DNA of 5,253 nt from Opitutia bacterium UBA7350 (GTDB lineage Bacteria; Verrucomicrobiota; Verrucomicrobiia; Opitutales; Coraliomargaritaceae). This document shows, in pieces, positions 1 through 5,253 of this stretch. Each line of letters begins with the position of its first letter. Position 1 is the stretch's first letter. The notes beneath the pieces are model-generated. The model made no database searches. It was not told where the DNA came from and saw only the letters and a list, made by a program, of their open reading frames with translations. The translations under genes were made by a program, and so were the position numbers. The stretch spans positions 1 through 5,253 of the forward strand of contig DKOX01000082.1 in assembly GCA_002470925.1 (NCBI GenBank), in the 5' to 3' direction.

Positions 1-150
1 ATATAATTACTCATATCAATTAGGGTTTTTTAATTTGATTTAGCTATTAATTTACTTTTTCGTAATCCATAAAAGCTGAATTCAAAATACCCCCACTATT
101 AAATGTATGCAAGGGGCGCCCGCTGAACATCACCACTCAGGACATTCAAC
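1..150 (+). promoter_or_regulatory. AT-rich leader of the OYE gene, with ribosome binding site
   Basis: This stretch holds no gene that I can see. Its first 60 bases are about 17% GC, far below the rest of the window. AGGA at 139-142 lies 8 bases before the ATG at 151 and is a plausible Shine-Dalgarno site, which supports that start. An 8-base perfect palindrome (GGGCGCCC, 114-121) sits just upstream of it and could be part of an operator, but a palindrome this short can occur by chance. Several AT-rich hexamers resemble a -10 box (for example TATTAA at 97-102), but none has a good -35 partner at the right distance, so no promoter is assigned. Confidence 0.35.
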
Positions 151-1242
151 ATGAGCAAATTATTTGAGCAAACAGAGATTAAAGGTTTAGAACTTCGAAA
201 TCGCATCGCGATGGCACCAATGACCCGGTCACGCTCCAGCCAGCCGGGCAACATTCCCAATGACATGATGGCCACCTACTACCGGCAAAGAGCCACCGCT
301 GGATTGATTATTACCGAAGCAACACAGATTTCCGATGACGCTCAAGGCTACTCTTTCACACCGGGTGTTTATACCGATGATCAGGTCGCAGGCTGGAGCA
401 AGGTGACGCAATCGGTGCACGATGAAGGCTCAAAAATGTTCTGCCAGATTTGGCATGTGGGCCGGGTGTCTCATGCTACCTTCCAAAAGGGCGAAAAACC
501 AATTGCACCCTCAGCTTTAGCCCCCGTGGAAACTCAAGTGTGGGTTGCAGACGAAAACGGCAATGGCAAGATGGTCGATTGCGAGGAACCTCGTGAAATG
601 ACAAAAGACGACATCCGGCGCGTCGTTAACGATTTTGCCAGCGCGGCAAAGCGCGCCGTAGAAGCGGGCTTTGATGGTGTAGAAATTCACGGTGGCAATG
701 GCTACCTGATCGATCAGTTCCTTCGTACCAACTCTAACAAACGAACCGATGAATATGGTGGTAAGCGGGAAAATCGTATTCGTTTTTTACTTGAAGTGGT
801 GGATGCGGTTGTGAGTGCAATTGGTGCTCACAAAGTAGGGACCCGATTAGCACCGTTTATCACTTTTAAAGATATGAATTGCCCCGACATTGTACCGACC
901 ATTCTTGATGCCGCGGCAGAACTACAACGACGTGATATCGCTTACTTGCATTTGTCTGAAGCGGACTGGGACGATGCCCCCGTGATACCTGAATCATTTC
1001 GTATCGAGCTTCGCAAGCGCTTTAAAAACTGCATCGTTGTTGCGGGCCGTTACACCCAGCAAAGAGCAGAGGAGGTACTGACAAAAAACTACGCGGATAT
1101 CGTGGCCTTTGGTCGCCCCTTTGTTTCTAATCCGGATTTAGTCTATCGATTTCAGCATAATGAACCACTGGCTGAGTTGGATCGCGCAACTCTGTTTGGT
1201 GGCAGTGAAAAAGGTTATACCGATTACCCTGAACTGCCATAA
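151..1242 (+). CDS. Old Yellow Enzyme family FMN-dependent alkene reductase (NemA/PETN reductase-like)
   Basis: The product is a 363-residue cytoplasmic flavoenzyme, the normal length for a single-domain OYE TIM barrel. Enzymes of this family use NAD(P)H to reduce activated C=C bonds (enals, enones, maleimides), and some also attack nitrate esters or nitroaromatics. Visible hallmarks are the N-terminal PMTRSR motif (T25, which tunes FMN), QIWHVGR (Q99, W101), the substrate-binding pair in HGGNGYLIDQF (H180 and N183) followed by the proton-donor tyrosine Y185, R232 near FMN, AGRY at 298-301, FGRPF at 320-324 and the C-terminal GYTDYP. The pair is His/Asn, as in yeast OYE1, not the His/His of PETN reductase. 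The second residue after H180 is Gly where Ala is usual. The ATG at 151 has an AGGA site 8 bases upstream. The gene converges on menB and is about 48% GC, against roughly 60-70% in the genes to its right, which suggests transfer. The family is certain; the physiological substrate is not, so no gene symbol is given. Confidence 0.95.
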   Translation: MSKLFEQTEIKGLELRNRIAMAPMTRSRSSQPGNIPNDMMATYYRQRATAGLIITEATQISDDAQGYSFTPGVYTDDQVAGWSKVTQSVHDEGSKMFCQIWHVGRVSHATFQKGEKPIAPSALAPVETQVWVADENGNGKMVDCEEPREMTKDDIRRVVNDFASAAKRAVEAGFDGVEIHGGNGYLIDQFLRTNSNKRTDEYGGKRENRIRFLLEVVDAVVSAIGAHKVGTRLAPFITFKDMNCPDIVPTILDAAAELQRRDIAYLHLSEADWDDAPVIPESFRIELRKRFKNCIVVAGRYTQQRAEEVLTKNYADIVAFGRPFVSNPDLVYRFQHNEPLAELDRATLFGGSEKGYTDYPELP

Positions 1243-1250
1243 AGTAGGGG

Positions 1251-1269
1251 GCCCGCCGATTGCGCGGGC
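1251..1269 (+). terminator. GC-rich hairpin after the OYE gene, possible weak terminator
   Basis: GCCCGC (1251-1256) pairs perfectly with GCGGGC (1264-1269) around a 7-base loop, starting 8 bases after the OYE stop codon. No T-run follows, so it is not a classic intrinsic terminator on this strand. A second, wobble-rich stem (1269-1275 with 1284-1290, seven pairs) overlaps its last base. Position favours a 3'-end role, and because the hairpin lies between convergent genes it could serve either strand. The rest of the 1243-1447 gap shows no supported gene. Confidence 0.3.
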
Positions 1270-1447
1270 ATCATCGACCTTCGGGTGGTGACGCGTATTG
1301 ATGGCCTCCGGACTCATCGCCGGGACACCGAACCGAGTACGTGGAGAATTTCATGGATGGTGCAATGTCCGGACTTCACTACCATTGAATTTTCGTGCCT
1401 TTCCTGGATTCGCGGTTCCGGCTAACAACCAACAACGCCCAACCCAA

Positions 1448-2281
1448 TTACGGCAACCAAGGGTAGTCCTTAAAATCGGGGGCGCGTTTTTCGTTCCAAG
1501 CTTTGCGGCCTTCTTCCCCTTCTCCGGTGAGGTAATACAGGAGGGTGGCGTTGCCCGCGAGTTCCTGAAGGCCCTGTTGTCCGTCCACGTCGGCATTGAA
1601 GGCGGATTTGAGGCAACGGATCGCGAGGGGGCTGTGTTGGAGGATTTCCTGCGCCCATTGCACCCCTTCTGCTTCGAGTTGATCGTAGGGCACGACTTTG
1701 TTGACGAGTCCCATTTCCTGCGCTTCGCAGGCGTCGTATTGACGGCATAAATACCAGATTTCGCGGGCTTTCTTTTGTCCGACGATGCGGGCGAGGTAGC
1801 TCGCGCCAAAGCCGCCGTCAAAACTCCCGACCTTCGGGCCGGTCTGTCCGAAGATGGCGTTGTCGGCGGCGATCGTGAGGTCGCAGACTACATGGAGGAC
1901 GTGCCCGCCGCCGATGGCGTAGCCCGCCACGAGGGCGATCACGACCTTCGGCATCGAACGGATGAGTTTTTGAAGGTCGAGGACGTTGAGGCGCGGGACG
2001 CCGTCTTTGCCGATGTAGCCGCCTTTTTTCTCGCCGCGAATCTTTTGGTCACCCCCCGAGCAGAAGGCGAATTTCCCGTCGGTTTGGGGGTTGAAACCGG
2101 TGAGGAGGACCACTCCGACTTCGGGATCTTCGCGGGCGTCGGTGAAGGCTGCGATCATTTCCGCGACGGTGTCGGGGGTAAAGGCATTGCGGCGGTGCGG
2201 CCGGTTGATGGTGACCTTGGCGATCCCACCGGATTTTTCGTAGATGATTTCTTCGAAGTCGCGGACTTTTTCCCAGTTCAT
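1448..2281 (-). CDS. menB: 1,4-dihydroxy-2-naphthoyl-CoA synthase (MenB), bicarbonate-dependent type
   Basis: MenB is a crotonase-fold enzyme that closes the second ring of menaquinone by an intramolecular Claisen condensation of o-succinylbenzoyl-CoA to DHNA-CoA. The 277-residue length is typical. Visible marks are the N-terminal VTINRPHRRNAF (23-34), the MenB-specific SGGDQ (75-79) followed by an RGEKKGGY loop, the second oxyanion segment AGYAIGGGH (119-127), CDLTIAADNAIFGQTGPK (133-150), VGSFDGG with S153 and D155 (151-157), and the C-terminal LAGNATLLYY...EGEEGR that reaches the active site (Y250). QTG at 146-148 carries Gly where the mycobacterial type carries a catalytic Asp, so by family knowledge this is the type I enzyme that borrows bicarbonate as its base. 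The start lies 12 bases past the menD stop with no clear Shine-Dalgarno between them, so it is probably co-transcribed with menD and translationally coupled. No further men gene follows it; the next gene converges from the other strand. Confidence 0.97.
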   Translation of the reverse strand: MNWEKVRDFEEIIYEKSGGIAKVTINRPHRRNAFTPDTVAEMIAAFTDAREDPEVGVVLLTGFNPQTDGKFAFCSGGDQKIRGEKKGGYIGKDGVPRLNVLDLQKLIRSMPKVVIALVAGYAIGGGHVLHVVCDLTIAADNAIFGQTGPKVGSFDGGFGASYLARIVGQKKAREIWYLCRQYDACEAQEMGLVNKVVPYDQLEAEGVQWAQEILQHSPLAIRCLKSAFNADVDGQQGLQELAGNATLLYYLTGEGEEGRKAWNEKRAPDFKDYPWLP

Positions 2282-2293
2282 AATTGCAGGACG

Positions 2294-4042
2294 TTAATTA
2301 AAAATTGAGGCAAGGCAATCCCGGTCGGCGTGTCGGTCGGTCTGGATTTCGAGGAGTCGGATTCCCTTGGGGGCCTCGCGAAGGAGGTCTTCGAGGGTCG
2401 GCCAATCGGGGATGTTGTGGTATCCAATCCGGTGCGCCTCGCAGAGTTTGGGGAGCTCGATGCTTTGCGGGGTCGCGAAGTAGCGCTCGTAGACCGTGTC
2501 GTGTTGCGCGATGGGGAGGTGTTCAAAGACTCCGCCTCCGGAGTTGTTGAGAAGGATGATGGTGAGGCTGCCCTGCATTTCGCGCGTGAGGAGGAGGGCG
2601 GCGTGGTCATGGAGGAAGGCGAGGTCCCCGCAAAGAAGCACGGTGGGGGCGCCGCTATGTGCCACGCCCATCGCGGTAGCGAGGTTGCCGTCAATTCCGT
2701 TGACGCCTCGGTTTCCGAGGAGGGCACCCCTACCCTTGCCCGCCCGCCAGAACCATTCCGCGTAGCGAACGCTGAGGCTGTTGGCGAAAAAGACGGCGGT
2801 GCCGGAGGGAAGGCATTGCGAGAGCAACCAGGGTACTTTGCCGCCGAAGAGGGAAGCGGTGGCGCGGAGTTTTGCATCGATTTCAGAGGTGGCATCGGAC
2901 TGGGCGCGCGTCCAACGTTCTTGCCAATCGGGGTTTGAGGACTGGGTTTTAAGGATCAACGCGAGGTTGAAGGCGTCGCCCTGCAGGACGGTGGCGATGC
3001 GATGAAGGGGGTCGGTGTTGACCGGGCGCCCCGGCAGGAGGAAGGTGGCGGCGTCCAGACCCGCGAGCCAATTGCGGAGGACCTTGCTGGTGGGGAGGGT
3101 TCCGATTTGTAGGACGGCAGTGGGGGCCAGTTTCGCAGCGCGTTCGGGGTCGCGCAGGATGGCGTGGTAATGGGTGATGAGGACGGACTCGTCGAATGCG
3201 TAAGTGCGAAGGGGGTTGAGGACGTCTGCGAGGACCGGCCACCCGAGGGCGCGGGCGATGGTCTTGATGGCATGGGTAAAGGAAGCGGCGTTTTCGGGGC
3301 CGCCGGGATTGACGTCGCCCACGATGATGCAACCGTTTTGATGGCTGGCAAGGCGTTCGAGGGCGACCGCGTCGGGGCGGCCGACAACCGGCACTGCCTC
3401 AGCGGGACGGGTGAGGACGGTGGCGGCGTTTTCGAGGGCTTCGGCACTGAGGAGGGGTTCCGCGTCGGGGAGGGGCGCGAGGGGTTCGCGGAAGGGAAAG
3501 TTGAGGTGCACGGGGCCGGGGTTTCCCTGAAGGGCGCGGTCGAGGACATGGACGAGAGTTTGGCGGAGGTGGTGGTGCGCGGCGGGACTGGCGTCAGGCA
3601 GCGGGAGTTCCTCAAAGGCGCGGACCTGTTTCCCGAAGTATTGGATTTGGTCGATGGTTTGACCGGCGCCGCAATGGCGTTCTTCCGGAGCGCGGTCAGC
3701 GGTAAGGATTAGGAGAGGGGTGCCGCTTTGGTCCGCTTCCGCGACGGCGGGGGCGTAGTTTGCAACAGCGGAACCGGAGGTACAAATGAGGGCGGGCGGG
3801 CGACCGGTGCGCTTGGCGATCCCGAGCGCGAAGAAGGCGGCGCTGCGCTCGTCGAGGACGGGGATGACCTTGAGTTTTGGGTTGCGGACGGCGGCGTAAA
3901 CAAGCGGGGTGGAACGCGACCCGGGGGAAATAATGACGGTCTCGACTCCGAGGCGAGCCAGGACTTCCATCGCAAGGGTACCCCAGATCGCATTGGGAGT
4001 ACTGCGACTGAGGGCGTCAAATATCTGTGAGTTGTTTTCCAT
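2294..4042 (-). CDS. menD: SEPHCHC synthase (MenD), thiamine diphosphate-dependent
   Basis: MenD decarboxylates 2-oxoglutarate on thiamine diphosphate and adds the product to isochorismate, giving 2-succinyl-5-enolpyruvyl-6-hydroxy-3-cyclohexene-1-carboxylate, the first committed step of menaquinone synthesis. The 582 residues are a little longer than E. coli MenD (556). The N-terminal PYR domain shows SPGSRSTPL (39-47), DERSAAF with the cofactor-activating Glu E65, TSGSAVANYAPA (88-99) and LTADRAPEER (113-122). A middle domain follows (about 220-385). The C-terminal PP domain shows NSLSVR (421-426), GNRGVNGIDGNLATA (443-457) and the Mg/ThDP motif from G472-D473 to N499-N500. The end (SGGGVFEHLPIA, then ERYFATPQ) resembles cyanobacterial and plant MenD more than the E. 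coli form. The chosen ATG precedes the first conserved block by about 17 residues and has a weak AAGAG site 5 bases upstream. It is the first gene of the menD-menB pair and is divergent from gspG. Confidence 0.97.
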   Translation of the reverse strand: MENNSQIFDALSRSTPNAIWGTLAMEVLARLGVETVIISPGSRSTPLVYAAVRNPKLKVIPVLDERSAAFFALGIAKRTGRPPALICTSGSAVANYAPAVAEADQSGTPLLILTADRAPEERHCGAGQTIDQIQYFGKQVRAFEELPLPDASPAAHHHLRQTLVHVLDRALQGNPGPVHLNFPFREPLAPLPDAEPLLSAEALENAATVLTRPAEAVPVVGRPDAVALERLASHQNGCIIVGDVNPGGPENAASFTHAIKTIARALGWPVLADVLNPLRTYAFDESVLITHYHAILRDPERAAKLAPTAVLQIGTLPTSKVLRNWLAGLDAATFLLPGRPVNTDPLHRIATVLQGDAFNLALILKTQSSNPDWQERWTRAQSDATSEIDAKLRATASLFGGKVPWLLSQCLPSGTAVFFANSLSVRYAEWFWRAGKGRGALLGNRGVNGIDGNLATAMGVAHSGAPTVLLCGDLAFLHDHAALLLTREMQGSLTIILLNNSGGGVFEHLPIAQHDTVYERYFATPQSIELPKLCEAHRIGYHNIPDWPTLEDLLREAPKGIRLLEIQTDRHADRDCLASIFN

Positions 4043-4174
4043 TGAAACTCTTAATTGTTATGTGAGTCTGAGCTCTCAGCAACCCCGAAAGCATTTTTAC
4101 GGCGGGGCAGGATTTCCCGCTTGCACCCCTACCCCAACCGCACAGACTCTACCTTCACCTCAATTGTGCTTTTT
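4043..4174. promoter_or_regulatory. Divergent intergenic region between menD (-) and gspG (+)
   Basis: Both the men pair and the gsp operon must start from or near this 132-base region, unless gsp transcripts begin elsewhere. Reading toward menD, a poor -35-like TTGCTG and a -10-like TAACAA are 16 bases apart; this is a weak match to a sigma-70 promoter. An inverted repeat, CTGAG-CT-CTCAG (4068-4079), lies within that spacer and would be well placed for an operator, but the arms are only 5 bases. Toward gspG no Shine-Dalgarno is visible before the ATG at 4175; the bases just before it are a short T-run. Confidence 0.4.
4100..4130. repeat. Hairpin-forming, possibly dispersed intergenic repeat element
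   Basis: GCGGG (4102-4106) pairs with CCCGC (4116-4120) around a 9-base loop, and a C-rich tail follows to about 4136. The + strand read from 4105 would give G-A-G-F-P-A-C-T. I recall this peptide pattern from spurious small ORFs in Verrucomicrobiota and related genomes, where it seems to mark a dispersed intergenic repeat. Only one copy lies in this window, so repetition cannot be shown here. The hairpin is directly seen; its identity as a repeat family is inference. Confidence 0.35.
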
Positions 4175-4624
4175 ATGAATCGTATTTCGCTCCAACCTTC
4201 CAGTCGTCGCAAGCACCGCAAAAGCGGTTTCAGTTTGATTGAAATTCTCATTGTGATCGCGTTGATCGCAGTCATTGCAACGCTCGCGATTGGAAACATC
4301 GGCAAGATCTTTGGCGGACAACAGGCGAAGGTCGCGAGTATTTTCGTGAACCAGACCGTGAAGCTCGGCTTCACCGCCTACAAGATCGACGTGGGTAGTT
4401 ACCCGAGCAGCGAGGAAGGGATCGGCGCGCTTGCGAAAGCACCCGCCGGCAAGGAGACCCGTTGGAAGGGCCCCTACATCGAGCAAGTCCCGGCGGATCC
4501 CTGGGGCAATGCTTATCAATATCGTTTCCCCGGCAGCAAGAATATCAACGGCTCGAGCGGCTACGATATTTGGTCGCTGGGTGAAGACGGCATGGAGAGC
4601 GCCGATGACATCGGCAATTGGTAA
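4175..4624 (+). CDS. gspG: Type II secretion system major pseudopilin GspG
   Basis: GspG is the main subunit of the type II secretion pseudopilus, processed by the prepilin peptidase and anchored in the inner membrane before assembly. The 149-residue precursor has an 18-residue basic leader (rich in R and K) ending in Gly, then the class III cleavage site G18|F19 and SLIEILIVIAL, with the required Glu at mature position 5 (E23) and a hydrophobic helix to about residue 40. The rest matches the GspG fold closely: YPSSEEGIGAL (76-86), a W-x-GPYI segment (97-102), PADPWGNAYQY (106-116), YDIWSLGEDG (130-139) and the terminal DDIGNW. Acidic residues D138, D144 and D145 sit in the region that forms the calcium-binding loop in known GspG structures. 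ATG 4175 is preferred over the upstream in-frame ATG at 4055, because the longer form adds 40 residues translated from the repeat-like intergenic DNA. No clear Shine-Dalgarno is visible. It is the first gene of the visible operon. Confidence 0.93.
   Translation: MNRISLQPSSRRKHRKSGFSLIEILIVIALIAVIATLAIGNIGKIFGGQQAKVASIFVNQTVKLGFTAYKIDVGSYPSSEEGIGALAKAPAGKETRWKGPYIEQVPADPWGNAYQYRFPGSKNINGSSGYDIWSLGEDGMESADDIGNW
4594..4599 (+). promoter_or_regulatory. Ribosome binding site inside gspG that sets the gspH start
   Basis: GGAGAG lies within the end of gspG, with its GGAG core 7 bases before the ATG at 4605. The other candidate start, ATG at 4635, has no comparable site (the bases before it are mostly C and A). 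This favours 4605 and a 20-base overlap between the two genes. Confidence 0.6.
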
Positions 4625-5132
4625 GCCCGCCCCAATGCGGCGCGGTGGCTTTAGCCTCATCGAGATCCTGCTGGTGCTCGCCCTCATGGCGATTGGCGGA
4701 ACCGTCGTGATTCTCAACTTCACCGCCTACACGGACCGCGGTGAACAAAATGACGCGGCCGAACTCCTCACGCAAGCGGTACGGAAGGCGCGTTTTTACG
4801 CAGTGCAGGATCGCCGCGAGACGCGACTACGCTTTGACCCCGAGGGCGGGCGGCTCGTGGTGGAACGCGAGACCGTGACCCTGCATGCCGAAACCCTGCG
4901 GCCGGAATTTCGCGGCAACGGCAGGGGTTTCATCACTTTCCTACAGGTGCCGAGCGCGGAGGGTTTGAGCCCGCCCCCTCTGGTCACGGCGGCGCGGGAA
5001 CCGCTCGCGGCGGTGCGTTTTGCGCCGGACGGGAGCTGCACCCCGTTTGCGGCGGAGATCAATACCGGCTATGGAACGCCACAACGCGTCGCCTTTGACC
5101 CCTTCTCGAATTTACGAAAGGCGATGGAATGA
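4605..5132 (+). CDS. gspH: Type II secretion minor pseudopilin, GspH-like
   Basis: The 175-residue precursor has a class III prepilin site at G15|F16, SLIEILLVLAL with Glu at mature position 5 (E20), and one hydrophobic helix to about residue 38. The mature domain is about 160 residues, the usual size for GspH, a minor pseudopilin near the pseudopilus tip. Supporting features are a helical stretch with L-x-x-A-V-R-K-A-R-x-x-A (54-66), a short beta-rich stretch with RLRFDPEGGRLVVE (74-87), and a C-terminal VRFAPDGSCTPF (137-148) typical of the GspH fold. A start at 4635 would shorten the leader to five residues and is possible, but the Shine-Dalgarno favours 4605. It overlaps gspG by 20 bases and gspI by 4. 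The pseudopilin class is certain; the GspH assignment rests on its place between gspG and gspI and on the C-terminal motif, since GspH sequences diverge strongly. Confidence 0.8.
   Translation: MTSAIGKPAPMRRGGFSLIEILLVLALMAIGGTVVILNFTAYTDRGEQNDAAELLTQAVRKARFYAVQDRRETRLRFDPEGGRLVVERETVTLHAETLRPEFRGNGRGFITFLQVPSAEGLSPPPLVTAAREPLAAVRFAPDGSCTPFAAEINTGYGTPQRVAFDPFSNLRKAME
5117..5121 (+). promoter_or_regulatory. Ribosome binding site for gspI
   Basis: AAAGG sits 7 bases before the ATG at 5129, inside the last codons of gspH. The start overlaps the gspH stop as ATGA (5129-5132), a standard layout for translational coupling. Confidence 0.5.
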
Positions 5133-5253
5133 AGCGGCAGGGCTTTAGTTTGATTGAAGTGGTGGTGGCGGTGGCGCTCTTTGCGAGTGCCGCGGTGGTC
5201 CTGAGTTCGGCTTTTGTGAACGCCCTCCTCGCGCGCGACTTCGGGAAACGCAA
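5129..5253 (+). CDS. gspI: Type II secretion minor pseudopilin, GspI-like, N-terminal part only
   Basis: Only the first 41 codons lie in the window; the reading frame is open at the right edge. The protein starts MKRQG and then F-S-L-I-E-V, giving a 5-residue basic leader, cleavage at G5|F6 and Glu at mature position 5 (E10). The following V-V-V-A-V-A-L-F-A-S-A-A helix, with Phe and small residues, is the pattern usual for GspI. A minor pseudopilin directly after gspH is most often gspI, which with GspJ and GspK forms the pseudopilus tip complex. GspJ is the main alternative, since both share this N-terminus and the distinguishing C-terminal domain is missing here. Confidence 0.7.
   Translation, partial: MKRQGFSLIEVVVAVALFASAAVVLSSAFVNALLARDFGKR

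Noticed and set aside
1307..1377. Short direct repeat TCCGGACT occurring twice in the convergent gap
   Set aside because: Eight bases repeated twice in GC-rich DNA is not significant, and no CRISPR-like spacing or attachment-site structure is present.
1353..1388. Tiny ORF of 11 codons (MDGAMSGLHYH) with a GGAG site 6 bases upstream
   Set aside because: The ribosome site is good, but an ORF this short with such a motif is expected by chance and nothing else supports it.
1298..1750. Open frame of 150 codons on the + strand spanning the OYE-menB gap
   Set aside because: Most of it lies antisense to menB, it has no ribosome binding site, and the gap part shows no recognisable protein.
1775..2308. 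Open frame of 177 codons on the + strand, antisense to menB
   Set aside because: It is the shadow of menB in GC-rich DNA, has no recognisable domain, and menB itself has full family motifs on the other strand.
2330..3712. Long + strand open frames antisense to menD (2330-2938, 3164-3712)
   Set aside because: They are rich in Gly, Glu and Val, as expected from reverse reading of a GC-rich coding strand, and show no family motif; menD is unambiguous.
4055..4174. N-terminal extension of gspG from the ATG at 4055
   Set aside because: It would place 58 residues before the prepilin cleavage site and would translate the hairpin element; the ATG at 4175 gives a normal leader.
1..5253. tRNA, rRNA, CRISPR array, insertion sequence or transposase
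   Set aside because: I looked for these on both strands and saw no cloverleaf, repeated-spacer pattern or transposase motif.

Overview
The window holds two complete menaquinone-pathway genes, the start of a type II secretion pseudopilin operon, and one unrelated redox gene at the left end. The men and gsp genes are GC-rich (hand counts on sampled lines run about 58-72% GC). The pairing of an E. coli-like MenB, a MenD with a cyanobacterial/plant-like C-terminus, and a compact gspG-gspH-gspI cluster would fit a Gram-negative bacterium of the Verrucomicrobiota/PVC type. That placement is an inference from recall, not a database result, and should be held at low to moderate confidence.

Layout, left to right. 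Bases 1-150 are very AT-rich leader DNA. Bases 151-1242 (+) encode a complete Old Yellow Enzyme family alkene reductase of about 48% GC, clearly lower than everything to its right. A 205-base convergent gap (1243-1447) has a small GC hairpin but no convincing gene. On the minus strand, menD (4042 to 2294) and menB (2281 to 1448) form a two-gene operon with a 12-base gap. A 132-base divergent intergenic region (4043-4174) holds the start signals for menD and gspG and a hairpin-forming element that may be a dispersed genomic repeat. On the plus strand, gspG (4175-4624), gspH (4605-5132) and gspI (5129 to beyond the window end) overlap one another, as in a translationally coupled operon.

How the genes work together. 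MenD joins isochorismate and 2-oxoglutarate to make SEPHCHC, and MenB later cyclises o-succinylbenzoyl-CoA to 1,4-dihydroxy-2-naphthoyl-CoA; both act in the cytoplasm on the way to menaquinone. GspG, GspH and GspI are a major and two minor pseudopilins, all with the class III prepilin leader and the Glu at +5. They assemble on the inner membrane into the pseudopilus that drives protein export across the outer membrane. The OYE gene has no visible functional tie to either group and may be a later arrival.

I did not find a convincing previously undescribed system. The points most worth a second look are the composition break around 1243-1300, the repeat-like element at about 4100-4130, and the reduced menD-menB gene pair.
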